Assembly: GCF_016446475.1 (NCBI RefSeq) | Contig: NZ_JAEHFP010000015.1 | Span: 1 to 49,847 of the forward strand | Source: Paracoccus binzhouensis | Lineage (GTDB): Bacteria; Pseudomonadota; Alphaproteobacteria; Rhodobacterales; Rhodobacteraceae | DNA: 49,847 nt | Direction of reading: 5' to 3' | Notes under the pieces: model-generated | What the model was told of the DNA's origin: nothing | What the model saw: only the letters and a program-made list of their open reading frames with translations | Database searches by the model: none | Shown: one piece after another, positions 20,262-27,901 of the stretch | Layout: every line of letters begins with the position of its first letter | Position numbering within the stretch: the stretch's first letter is position 1 | Made by a program: the position numbers and the translations under genes

Positions 20262-21308
20262 ATGACAGGGCCGGCAATCTCATTCCAGGGCGTGACCCGC
20301 CGCTATCCGCAAAAGGGCGGCGGCGACGTGGTGGCGCTGCACGACATCTGGCTGGACGTGCCGCAGGGCGCGATCACCGGCATCATCGGCCGTTCGGGCG
20401 CCGGCAAGTCGACGCTCTTGCGCATGGTGAACGGGCTGGAGCGCCCCAGCGCCGGCAAGGTGATCGTGAACGACCACGACGTCGGCGCCGCCTCGGATGC
20501 CGGCCTGCGCCGCATCCGGCGCGAGGTCGGGATGATCTTCCAGCATTTCAACCTGCTGGCCAGCCGCACCGTGGCGGAAAACATCGCCCTGCCGCTGGAG
20601 ATCGCCGGCGAGGACCGCGCCCGGATCGCCCCCCGCGTCGCCGAGCTGATCGAGCGCGTCGGCCTGACCGCCCAGGCCGGCCGCTACCCGGCAGAGCTCT
20701 CGGGCGGGCAGAAGCAGCGCGTCGGCATCGCCCGGGCGCTCGCCACCGGCCCGCGGGTGCTCTTGTCGGACGAGGCGACCTCGGCGCTCGACCCCGACAC
20801 CACGCGGCAGGTGCTGGACCTGCTGCAGGCCATCAACCGCGACCTCGGCCTGACCATCCTGCTCATCACCCATGAGATGGCGGTGGTGCGCGACATCTGT
20901 TCCCATGTCGCGGTGATCGAGGCCGGCCGCATCGTCGAGACGGGCGAGACCTATGCGGTGTTCTCGAAACCCGCCCATGCCACCACGCGCTCGTTCCTGA
21001 CCGGGGTGACCGGCGTCGCGGTGCCGCAATTCGTCGCCCATCGCATGCAGGAGACACCGCAGAGCCCCGAGGCCGAAGCGGTGCTGCAGATCACCTTCAT
21101 CGGCAGTCACGCCACCGACCCGATGCTGGCGCGGCTGACCGCCGAGCGCGGCGTCAGCGTGAACATCCTGGCCGGCGCCATCGAGGAGATCGGGACCAGG
21201 CCCTTCGGCAGCCTGATCGTCGCCCTGCCCGCCCAGCGGCTCGAGGAAGCGCGCCGCTTCCTGGAAGAACACGGGCTTCTGACCGAGGTGCTTGGCCATG
21301 TCGGCTAA
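20262..21308 (+). CDS. metN: D/L-methionine ABC transporter ATP-binding protein
   Basis: 348 residues from ATG 20262. ATPase motifs: Walker A GRSGAGKST at 43-51, Q-loop FQHFNLLA, signature LSGGQKQR near 147, Walker B VLLSDEATSALD near 165 and the H-loop ITHEMAVV. The C-terminal NIL domain (about 275-348) is the regulatory site where methionine inhibits transport in MetNI. It is the first gene of metN-metI-metQ and overlaps metI by 11 nt. Confidence 0.94.
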   Translation: MTGPAISFQGVTRRYPQKGGGDVVALHDIWLDVPQGAITGIIGRSGAGKSTLLRMVNGLERPSAGKVIVNDHDVGAASDAGLRRIRREVGMIFQHFNLLASRTVAENIALPLEIAGEDRARIAPRVAELIERVGLTAQAGRYPAELSGGQKQRVGIARALATGPRVLLSDEATSALDPDTTRQVLDLLQAINRDLGLTILLITHEMAVVRDICSHVAVIEAGRIVETGETYAVFSKPAHATTRSFLTGVTGVAVPQFVAHRMQETPQSPEAEAVLQITFIGSHATDPMLARLTAERGVSVNILAGAIEEIGTRPFGSLIVALPAQRLEEARRFLEEHGLLTEVLGHVG

Positions 21309-21972
21309 CCTGATCCCGATCCTGTGGCAGGCGACGCTGCAGACGCTCTACATGGTCGCCACGTCCACGCTGCTCGGCACGCTGATCGGCGGGCCGCTGG
21401 GCGTGTTCCTCGCCACCTCGCGCCGGGGCGAGCTGCTCTCGGCGCCCTGGCTGAACACCGTGCTGGGGCTGATCGTGAACGCGGCGCGCTCGACGCCCTT
21501 CATCATCCTGGTGGTGGCGATCATCCCCTTCACGCGGCTGATCGCCGGCACCTCGATCGGCACTACCGCCGCCATCGTGCCGCTGACCATCGCGGCCGCC
21601 CCCTTCATCGCCCGCCTGATCGAGACCGCGATCCGCGAGGTCGATGCCGGCCTGATCGAGGCCGCCCGGGCCATGGGCGCCACGCCCGGCCAGATCGTGC
21701 GCAAGGTGCTGATCCCCGAGGCCATGCCCGGCATCATCCTGGGCCTGACGCTCGCCGTGGTCAGCCTGATCGGCTATTCGGCCATGGTCGGCGCGGTGGG
21801 CGGCGAGGGCCTGGGCGATCTCGGCATCCGCTACGGCTACCAGCGCTTCATGCCCGAGGTGATGCTGGCCGTCGTGGTGATCCTGATCGTGCTGGTGCAA
21901 CTGGTGCAATCGGCCGGCGAATGGATCGCCGCCCGTTTCGACAAGCGCGCGCCCCGCAACCGGGGCCGATAA
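21298..21972 (+). CDS. metI: Methionine ABC transporter permease
   Basis: 224 residues from ATG 21298 (MSANLIPILWQATLQTLYMV), with five predicted membrane segments and the coupling-loop EAA motif IEAARAMGATPGQIVRKVLIPEAMPG. It forms the inner-membrane channel for MetN. An upstream in-frame TTG would add two residues; the ATG has GAGGTG upstream and overlaps the metN end. Confidence 0.94.
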   Translation: MSANLIPILWQATLQTLYMVATSTLLGTLIGGPLGVFLATSRRGELLSAPWLNTVLGLIVNAARSTPFIILVVAIIPFTRLIAGTSIGTTAAIVPLTIAAAPFIARLIETAIREVDAGLIEAARAMGATPGQIVRKVLIPEAMPGIILGLTLAVVSLIGYSAMVGAVGGEGLGDLGIRYGYQRFMPEVMLAVVVILIVLVQLVQSAGEWIAARFDKRAPRNRGR

Positions 21973-21988
21973 CCTGAAAGGACATCCC

Positions 21989-22771
21989 ATGCGCAAATTC
22001 AGCCTTGCTGCCCTGACCTCGGCGCTCGCCCTCTCCGCGACCCTGGCCGCGGCCGAGGAAATCAAGGTCGGCGTCTCGCCCGGCGAGCATGGCGAGATCA
22101 TGGAAGAGGTCGCCAGGGTGGCCGAGGCCAAGGGCCTGACCATCGACATCGTCGAATTCACCGATTACGTGGTGCCGAACCAGGCGCTGGCCGATGGCGA
22201 CCTGCAGGCCAACAGCTTCCAGCACCAGCCCTATCTGGACAACCAGATCAAGGATCGCGGCTTCGAGCTGGTCAGCATCGCCAAGACCATCACCACGCCG
22301 ATGGGCGTCTATTCGGAAAAGCTGAAATCGCTGGACGAGCTGCCCGAGGGCGCCCAGGTCGCGATCCCCAACGACCCGACCAATGGCGGCCGCGCGCTGC
22401 TGCTCTTGCAGGACAAGGGCGTGATCACGCTGGCCGACGGCACCGGCCTGACCCCCTCGCCGCTGGACGTGACCGGCAACCCGAAGAACCTGAAGTTCCT
22501 GGAACTCGACGCCGCGCAGCTGCCGCGCGCGCTGGCCGATGCCGACATCGCCGTGATCAACACCAATTACGCGCTGGATGCCGGCCTCAACCCGAACGAG
22601 GACGCCATCGCCATGGAAAAAGCCGACAGCCCCTATGCCAACATCATCGTGGTGCGCAAGGGCGACGAGGACGCGCCCTGGGCCAAGCAACTGGTCGAGG
22701 CCTATCACGACCCGGCGGTGAAGCAGTTCATCGAGGAGAAATACCAGGGCGCCGTCATCCCGGCCTGGTGA
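21989..22771 (+). CDS. metQ: Methionine-binding protein MetQ (NlpA family)
   Basis: 260 residues with a signal peptide (MRKFSLAALTSALALSATLA, cleavage likely after AAA). The mature protein starts EEIKVGVSPGEHGEIMEEV and contains NQALADGDLQANSFQHQPYL, the NlpA family ligand region. There is no lipobox cysteine, so it is probably a soluble periplasmic protein rather than a lipoprotein as in E. coli. It delivers methionine to MetNI. AAGGAC precedes the ATG, 16 nt after metI. Confidence 0.93.
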   Translation: MRKFSLAALTSALALSATLAAAEEIKVGVSPGEHGEIMEEVARVAEAKGLTIDIVEFTDYVVPNQALADGDLQANSFQHQPYLDNQIKDRGFELVSIAKTITTPMGVYSEKLKSLDELPEGAQVAIPNDPTNGGRALLLLQDKGVITLADGTGLTPSPLDVTGNPKNLKFLELDAAQLPRALADADIAVINTNYALDAGLNPNEDAIAMEKADSPYANIIVVRKGDEDAPWAKQLVEAYHDPAVKQFIEEKYQGAVIPAW

Positions 22772-22779
22772 TCTTCACT

Positions 22780-22795
22780 GTTTTCCAAATACTCC
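22780..22795 (-). repeat. Extragenic TATTTGG-type element, copy d
   Basis: GGAGTATTTGGAAAAC on the minus strand, 8 nt after metQ. Adjacent are two consecutive hairpins, GTCGCG-GCA-CGCGAC (22802-22816) and GGGGGC-AGA-GCCCCC (22817-22831). Confidence 0.5.
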
Positions 22796-22851
22796 GGGGG
22801 AGTCGCGGCACGCGACGGGGGCAGAGCCCCCACCCCGCGCCACAAGAAAAG

Positions 22852-22874
22852 CGCCCCGCCACATTGGCGGGGCG
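22852..22874. terminator. Bidirectional terminator between metQ and the CoA-transferase gene
   Basis: CGCCCCGCCA-CAT-TGGCGGGGCG is a perfect 10-bp stem with a 3-nt loop. TTT follows on the plus strand and the mirrored AAAAG gives CTTTT on the minus strand. It can end both convergent transcripts. Confidence 0.85.
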
Positions 22875-22879
22875 TTTCC

Positions 22880-24382
22880 TCATTCCGGCCTCATGCTGCC
22901 GCTGCGGCGCAGCCGGTCATGCCAGGACAGCGCCTCCTCGATCAGATGCGGCGTATGGCCGCCGCGCGCCAGCGCCCGCGCGTGGTAATCCGCCAGCGCA
23001 TCGCGCCATTCCGGGGCCACGCAGTTCTGCAGCACCACCCGCGCCCGCTCGCGCGGCGCCAGCCCGCGCAGGTCGGCCAGCCCCTGCTCGGTCACCAGGA
23101 TGTCCACGTCATGCTCGGTATGGTCGACATGGCTGACCATCGGCACCACCGAGGAGATCCGCCCGTCCTTGGCCATGGATTTCGTGACGAAAACCGACAG
23201 ATAGGCGTTCCGCGCGAAATCGCCCGAGCCGCCGATGCCGTTCATCATCTGCGTGCCCATGACATGGGTCGAGTTCACGTTGCCGTAAAGGTCGAATTCC
23301 AGCGCCGTGTTGATGCAGATCAGCCCCAGCCGCCGCACCACCTCGGGATGGTTGGAAATCTCCTGCGGACGCAGCACCAGCCGCGGCTTGAACTCGTGGA
23401 ACCGCGCCATCACGTCGCGGTATTTCGGCGCCGAGAGCGTAATCGAGGAACCCGAGGCAAAGACCATCTTGCCGGCATCCATCAGGTCGAAGGTCGAATC
23501 CTGCAGGACTTCCGAATACATGGTCAGGTCGTGGAACGGGCTGTCGATGAAGCCGTGCAGCACCGCGTTGGCGATGGTGCCGATGCCGGCCTGCAGCGGG
23601 TGCAGGTGGCTCGGCAGCCGGGAATGCGCCACCTCGTGCTTCAGGAATTCGGTCAGGTGGCCGGCGATGGCCCGGGTCTCGGCATCCGGGTCCAACACGG
23701 TCGAGGACGAGTCGAGCTTGGTCGAGACGACGATGGCCGCGATGCGCTCGGGCGGCACCGGGATGAAGGGAAAGCCCACCCGACTTTCCGGCGTCACCAC
23801 CGGGATCGGCGTGCGGGTGGGGCGATAGGTGGGGATATAGATATCGTGCAGCCCCTCCAGCGCCTCGGGCTGGCTCAGGTTGATCTCGACGATCACCTTT
23901 TCCGCCAGCAGCGCGAAGCTGGCCGAATTGCCGACCGAGGTGGTGGGGACGATGCCGCCGGTCTCGGTGATCGCCACCGCCTCAACGATGGCGATATCCA
24001 CCGGCGGCAGCTGGCAGGTGCGCAGCTGCTCGACCGTCTCGGAAAGGTGCTGGTCGATATACATCACCTCGCCGGCATTGATGGCGCGGCGCAGCGCCGG
24101 ATCGGACATGAAGGGGATGCGGCGCGACAGCACCTGCGCCTCGGCCAGCGTCTTGTCGAGATCGTTGCCCAGCGACGCCCCGGTCATCAGCGTCACCTTC
24201 AGCGGCTGGCGCTTCGCGCGTTCGGCCAGCGCCAGCGGCACCGCCTTGGCCTCGCCCGCGCGGGTAAAGCCCGACATGCCCAGCACCATGCCGTCGCGGA
24301 TCAGGCTTGCCGCCTCTTCGGCGCTGACCACGCGCTCGCGCAGAGCCTTGTGGCGAATGCGGTGAAGGTGATCCTCGGTCAT
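22880..24382 (-). CDS. Acetyl-CoA hydrolase/transferase family, probable succinyl-CoA:acetate CoA-transferase
   Basis: 500 residues from ATG 24382 (MTEDHLHRIRHKALRERVVS), which has GGGAGG upstream; 36 further codons are open but unsupported. The sequence follows the Cat1/AarC/Ach1 family: TETGGIVPTTSVGNSASF, LHPLQAGIGTIANAVLHGF, MYSEVLQDSTFDLMDAGK (probable catalytic Glu), GTQMMNGIGGSGDFARNAYL and VDILVTEQGLADLRGLAPRE. These enzymes move CoA between succinyl-CoA and acetate and bypass succinyl-CoA synthetase or activate acetate. Hydrolase activity is usually a side reaction. The exact acceptor is inferred. The gene is monocistronic. Confidence 0.88.
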   Translation of the reverse strand: MTEDHLHRIRHKALRERVVSAEEAASLIRDGMVLGMSGFTRAGEAKAVPLALAERAKRQPLKVTLMTGASLGNDLDKTLAEAQVLSRRIPFMSDPALRRAINAGEVMYIDQHLSETVEQLRTCQLPPVDIAIVEAVAITETGGIVPTTSVGNSASFALLAEKVIVEINLSQPEALEGLHDIYIPTYRPTRTPIPVVTPESRVGFPFIPVPPERIAAIVVSTKLDSSSTVLDPDAETRAIAGHLTEFLKHEVAHSRLPSHLHPLQAGIGTIANAVLHGFIDSPFHDLTMYSEVLQDSTFDLMDAGKMVFASGSSITLSAPKYRDVMARFHEFKPRLVLRPQEISNHPEVVRRLGLICINTALEFDLYGNVNSTHVMGTQMMNGIGGSGDFARNAYLSVFVTKSMAKDGRISSVVPMVSHVDHTEHDVDILVTEQGLADLRGLAPRERARVVLQNCVAPEWRDALADYHARALARGGHTPHLIEEALSWHDRLRRSGSMRPE

Positions 24383-24463
24383 GGCAGCCTCCCTGAACTG
24401 GGCGGGATGATTAGAGCCATCGCGCAAGGCTGACAAATCAACCCAGCCATGCACGCAAGGAAA

Positions 24464-24483
24464 GGCCGGCCCCAAGGCCGGCC
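24464..24483 (-). terminator. Terminator of doxX
   Basis: GGCCGGCC-CCAA-GGCCGGCC, an 8-bp stem, followed on the minus strand by TTTCCTT; it is 25 nt after the doxX stop. Confidence 0.75.
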
Positions 24484-24508
24484 GTGGCAAGATCGTTTCG
24501 CGCAGGGC

Positions 24509-24934
24509 TCAGCGGCGCCGGCCCAGCGACCAGGCCCCGTCGCCCAGCAGCGCCAGCGCCACCATGGTCACGGCCCAGAGCACCGGATATTCCCAGCCGC
24601 CGCCCGGATTGCTGAAGGTGAAACCCGCGCCGCCATGGCCGAACCAAGCCGCGCCCAGCAGCACGGCGGCCAGCGCCAGCGCGACCTGGCGGGTGAAGAT
24701 ACCGGCGATCAGCGCCAGCCCGCCCAGGATCTCGGCCAGCATGGTCAGCGGGCCCAAGATGCCGGGCAGGCCGATGGACTGGAAATAGCCGGCGGTGCCC
24801 GAGGGCGTGAAGACCAGCAGCTTGATCAGCCCGTGGACCAGGAACCAGGTCCCAGTCGAGGCCCGCAGGATGAAGGCGGCGAGGTCGGCATTGCGCTCGG
24901 CCAGGGCCGGGGCGCTTTGGTTAAGGTCGGTCAT
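24509..24934 (-). CDS. DoxX-family membrane protein
   Basis: 141 residues with four hydrophobic segments: ILRASTGTWFLVHGLIKLLVF, PGILGPLTMLAEILGGLALIAGIF, VALALAAVLLGAAWFG and YPVLWAVTMVALALLGDG. The DoxX signature LRxxxGxxFLxHGxxK and the AEILGGLALIAG loop are present. The family is linked to quinone metabolism and thiosulfate or electrophile stress; the substrate is unknown here. It diverges from a LysR regulator over a 111-nt region that carries a palindrome, so it is the likely target of that regulator. Confidence 0.85.
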   Translation of the reverse strand: MTDLNQSAPALAERNADLAAFILRASTGTWFLVHGLIKLLVFTPSGTAGYFQSIGLPGILGPLTMLAEILGGLALIAGIFTRQVALALAAVLLGAAWFGHGGAGFTFSNPGGGWEYPVLWAVTMVALALLGDGAWSLGRRR

Positions 24935-25008
24935 GATGTGTTTCCTTGCAACTGTTCGCGTGTCCGTTGCCCGACAGATAGCCCTTGGCGATTGTCGCGA
25001 AAATTGCC

Positions 25009-25024
25009 ATATTCATGGAAATAT
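25009..25024. promoter_or_regulatory. LysR-type palindrome between doxX and the LysR gene
   Basis: ATATT-CATGGA-AATAT is a 16-bp imperfect palindrome in the divergent region, 22 nt upstream of the LysR start. ATTGTCGC occurs on both sides of it (24991-24998 and 25023-25030). AT-rich symmetry in a GC-rich genome fits a LysR-type binding site. Confidence 0.5.
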
Positions 25025-25045
25025 TGTCGCCGATACGGGGATGGA

Positions 25046-25957
25046 ATGGACAGGATCGACGGCATCCGCGCCTTTGTCGCCGTGGTCGATGCCGGCTCGT
25101 TCACCCGGGCAGGCGAGCGGCTGGGGATCTCGAACAAGCTGGTCAGCAAATATGTCGCGGCGTTGGAGGGGCAGCAGGGCGTCACGCTTCTGAACCGCAC
25201 CACCCGCGCCCTGTCGCTGACCCCCGCGGGCGAGCGTTATCTGGCGGCGGCCCGCCGGGTGCTGGCGGCGGTCGAGGAACTGGACGCGCAGGCCCATGCC
25301 GAGGAGGGGGTGCTGACCGGGCGGCTGCGCATCTCGGCCCCGGTGGCCTTCGGCGAGATGTTCGCCACCACCCTGACCCGCGACTTCACCGCCGGCCATC
25401 CGGGGATCGAGATCGACCTGAACCTAACCGACCGCTATGTCGATCTGGCGGCCGAGGGTTTCGACCTGGCGCTGCGCATCGGCCAGCTTGCCGATTCCAG
25501 CCTGATCGCCCGCCGCATCGGCCAGGCCGAGGCCTGGGCGGTGGCCAGCCCCGCCTATCTGGACAGGCATCCGCGCCCCGCCCGCCCCGAGGAACTGCGC
25601 GAGCATGTCAACATCCGCGACAGCAATACCCAGAATCCCGGCCGGGCGATCTTCCTGATCGAGGGCAAGGCGGTCAGCATCCCCCTGCCCGGCCGCATCA
25701 CCGTGAACAGCGCCCAGGCCGTGCGGCAACTGGTGCTGGAGGGCGAGGGCGTGGCGATGATCCCGAATTTCATCGTCGCCCGCGACGTGGCCGAGGGCCG
25801 GCTGCAGCGGCTTCTGCCGGATTTCCAGCGGCCGCAGCTGGACATCCAGGCGCTCTATCTGCCGCAGCCCTTCATGCCGCCGCGGCTTTCGGCCTATCTG
25901 GACCACCTTCGGGCGCGGCTTACGCCGCTGCTGAAAGCACCGCGCCCGGATTCATGA
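25046..25957 (+). CDS. LysR-family transcriptional regulator
   Basis: 303 residues from ATG 25046 (MDRIDGIRAFVAVVDAGSF). The N-terminal winged helix-turn-helix is about residues 3-60 (SFTRAGERLGISNKLVSKYVAALE). The periplasmic-binding-like effector domain covers about 90-290 (GRLRISAPVAFGEMF, DLALRIGQLADSSLIARRIG, GEGVAMIPNFIVARDVAEGRL). It resembles the AaeR/DhcR-like group that often controls a neighbouring redox or efflux gene. It probably controls the divergent doxX. Its last 38 nt overlap the 3' end of the convergent FAD oxidase gene. Confidence 0.92.
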   Translation: MDRIDGIRAFVAVVDAGSFTRAGERLGISNKLVSKYVAALEGQQGVTLLNRTTRALSLTPAGERYLAAARRVLAAVEELDAQAHAEEGVLTGRLRISAPVAFGEMFATTLTRDFTAGHPGIEIDLNLTDRYVDLAAEGFDLALRIGQLADSSLIARRIGQAEAWAVASPAYLDRHPRPARPEELREHVNIRDSNTQNPGRAIFLIEGKAVSIPLPGRITVNSAQAVRQLVLEGEGVAMIPNFIVARDVAEGRLQRLLPDFQRPQLDIQALYLPQPFMPPRLSAYLDHLRARLTPLLKAPRPDS

Positions 25958-27320
25958 TGCCCAGCGGGTCCAGCGTGGCCTTGATCGCCCGCATGGCCGC
26001 CAGCCGCGCCGGATCACCCCAGCGTTCCAGGTCGCCGGTCTTCAGCCGCCCCACCCCGTGCTCGGCCGAGAAGGAGCCGCCGCGATCCACCACCATCTGG
26101 TGCACCAGTTGCGACAGCGCCTTGCGCCGGTCGTCGTAATCCGCGCGCTTGCGGCCCGGGGCCGGGAACAGGTTGTAATGCAGGTTGCCGTCGCCCAGAT
26201 GGCCGAAGCAGTTGATGCGCAGCCCCTCGCCCGCCAAGGCCGCGCCGGCGTCGCGGATGAAGCCGGCGATTTCCGACAGCGGCAGGCTGATGTCATGGCT
26301 GGCGACGGCGCCGATGCGGCGGTTCGCCTCGGGGATATGTTCGCGCAAGTGCCAGAAACCGGCGGCCTGCGCCCCCGATTGCGCAATCACGCCGTCGATG
26401 ACCAGGTCGCGCTCCATGGCGTCGATCAGCAGCCCCTCCAGCGCGGATTCGGGGGCCAGCTCCTCGGGCAGGCCAACCTCGACCAGCACCGACCATTCGG
26501 CGCCGGGCAGCGGCTGGCGGATCTCGGGCAGCACCTCGGCCAGAAAGGCCAGCCCCTGCCCGCCGATCAACTCGAAGGCGGTGACGCCGCCGGCCATGCG
26601 CCCCTCGGCCAGCGACAGCAGCGTCAGCGCCGCCTCGGGCGAGGGCACCTGCAGCATGGCGGTGCCGATCCCTGGCGGCGGCACCACCAGCTTGAGGCTG
26701 GCGGCGGTGACGATGCCCAGCGTGCCCTCGGCGCCGATCAGCAGGTCGCGGATGTCGTAGCCGGTATTGTCCTTGCGCAGCCGCTTCAGGTCGTGGACGA
26801 CCGAGCCGTCAGGCAGCACCGCCTCGATCCCCAGGCACAGCGCCCGCGCCGTGCCATAGCGCAGCGCGGTGACACCGCCGGCATTGGTCGCAAGGCAGCC
26901 GCCGATGGCCGCGGTGCCCTGGCTGGCCAGCGACAGCGGGAACAGCCGCCCCGCCGCCTCGGCCGCGTCACGCACGGCCTGCAGGGTCATGCCGGCCTCG
27001 GCCACCAGCACGTTCTCTTCGGGCCAGATGCCGCGCAGCGCGGTCATCCGCTCCAGCGACAGGATCAGCGGCGCCGGGCCGTCCGGCATTACCTGACCGG
27101 CGACCAGGCCGGTGCCACCGCCGCGCGGCACGATGCCGACGCGGGCCGCGGCGCAGGCGCGGACCACGGCGGCGACCTCATCCGTGCTGCGCGGCGCGGC
27201 GACCAGCCCGGCCCGGCCCAGATAGCGGCCGCGCGGCTCCTCCAGATAGGCGGGCGTCACCTCGCGCAGCACGCCTTCGGGCAGGCGGGCGGACAGCGTT
27301 TCATCGGCGGGGTTCAGCAT
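25920..27320 (-). CDS. FAD-linked 2-hydroxyacid oxidase/dehydrogenase (GlcD/DLD family)
   Basis: 466 residues from ATG 27320, whose A is shared with the TGA of the upstream acetyltransferase gene. The PCMH-type FAD domain is at about 35-215 (VGIVPRGGGTGLVAGQ, PLSLASQGTAAIGGCLATNAGG, DNTGYDIRDLLIGAEGTLGIVT). The FAD-oxidase C-terminal domain ends INCFGHLGDGNLHYNLF, SFSAEHGVGRLK and KATLDPLGIMNPGAVL, with the His residues typical of metal and substrate binding. Relatives oxidise D-lactate, glycolate or D-2-hydroxyglutarate and pass electrons to an acceptor. The serA or glcEF partners are not adjacent, so the substrate cannot be set. It is the last gene of the long cta-thrC run. Confidence 0.88.
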   Translation of the reverse strand: MLNPADETLSARLPEGVLREVTPAYLEEPRGRYLGRAGLVAAPRSTDEVAAVVRACAAARVGIVPRGGGTGLVAGQVMPDGPAPLILSLERMTALRGIWPEENVLVAEAGMTLQAVRDAAEAAGRLFPLSLASQGTAAIGGCLATNAGGVTALRYGTARALCLGIEAVLPDGSVVHDLKRLRKDNTGYDIRDLLIGAEGTLGIVTAASLKLVVPPPGIGTAMLQVPSPEAALTLLSLAEGRMAGGVTAFELIGGQGLAFLAEVLPEIRQPLPGAEWSVLVEVGLPEELAPESALEGLLIDAMERDLVIDGVIAQSGAQAAGFWHLREHIPEANRRIGAVASHDISLPLSEIAGFIRDAGAALAGEGLRINCFGHLGDGNLHYNLFPAPGRKRADYDDRRKALSQLVHQMVVDRGGSFSAEHGVGRLKTGDLERWGDPARLAAMRAIKATLDPLGIMNPGAVLSAAA

Positions 27321-27901
27321 CAGCGCACCTCGGTCTTGCCGCGCCGGTCGTGGCGCAGGTTGGAGTAAAGCACATGGTTGCGCCAGCGCCCGTTGATCTG
27401 CAGGTAGCTTTGCGCCACGCCCTCGTATTTGAAGCCCGCCCGTTCCAACACCCCGCGCGAGGGGGTGTTCTCGGGCAGGCAGGCGGCCTCGATGCGGCTC
27501 AGGTCCATCTCGGTGAAGGCGTGCTGCACCAGCGCGCCGATGGCTTCGCGCATGTAGCCCTGCCGGGCGAAGGGCTGGCCGATCCAGTAGCCGATGGTCG
27601 CCGATTGCGCCGGGCCGCGGCGGATGTTGTCCAGCGTGATCGCCCCCAGCAGCGTGCCGTCGCGGCGGATCAGGAACAAGGGCAGCGCCGTGCCGTTGCG
27701 GCTGGCGCGTTGCGCCCAGTAGACCCGGTTGGTGAAGCTGCGCTTCGACAGGTGGTCGGGGGCCCAGACCGGCTCCCACGGGGCCAGGAAGGCGCGGCTT
27801 TCGACGCGCAGCGCCACCCAGGGCCCGAAATCCGCATGCACCGGCAGGCGCAGCTCCATCCGCTCGGTTTCCAGACGCGGCGGACGGCGGCGCGAGAACA
27901 T
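27320..27901 (-). CDS. GNAT-family N-acetyltransferase, RimJ-like
   Basis: 193 residues. RLETERMELRLPVHADFGPW at the N-terminus, then LLGAITLDNIRRGPAQSATI, the acetyl-CoA loop GYWIGQPFARQGYMREA near 105-120 and NTPSRGVLERAGFKYEGVAQ near 150 are characteristic of the RimJ/RimL subfamily. RimJ acetylates the N-terminal alanine of ribosomal protein S5; other members have other protein targets. It overlaps the M16 protease gene by one base upstream and the FAD oxidase gene by one base downstream. Confidence 0.88.
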   Translation of the reverse strand: MFSRRRPPRLETERMELRLPVHADFGPWVALRVESRAFLAPWEPVWAPDHLSKRSFTNRVYWAQRASRNGTALPLFLIRRDGTLLGAITLDNIRRGPAQSATIGYWIGQPFARQGYMREAIGALVQHAFTEMDLSRIEAACLPENTPSRGVLERAGFKYEGVAQSYLQINGRWRNHVLYSNLRHDRRGKTEVR

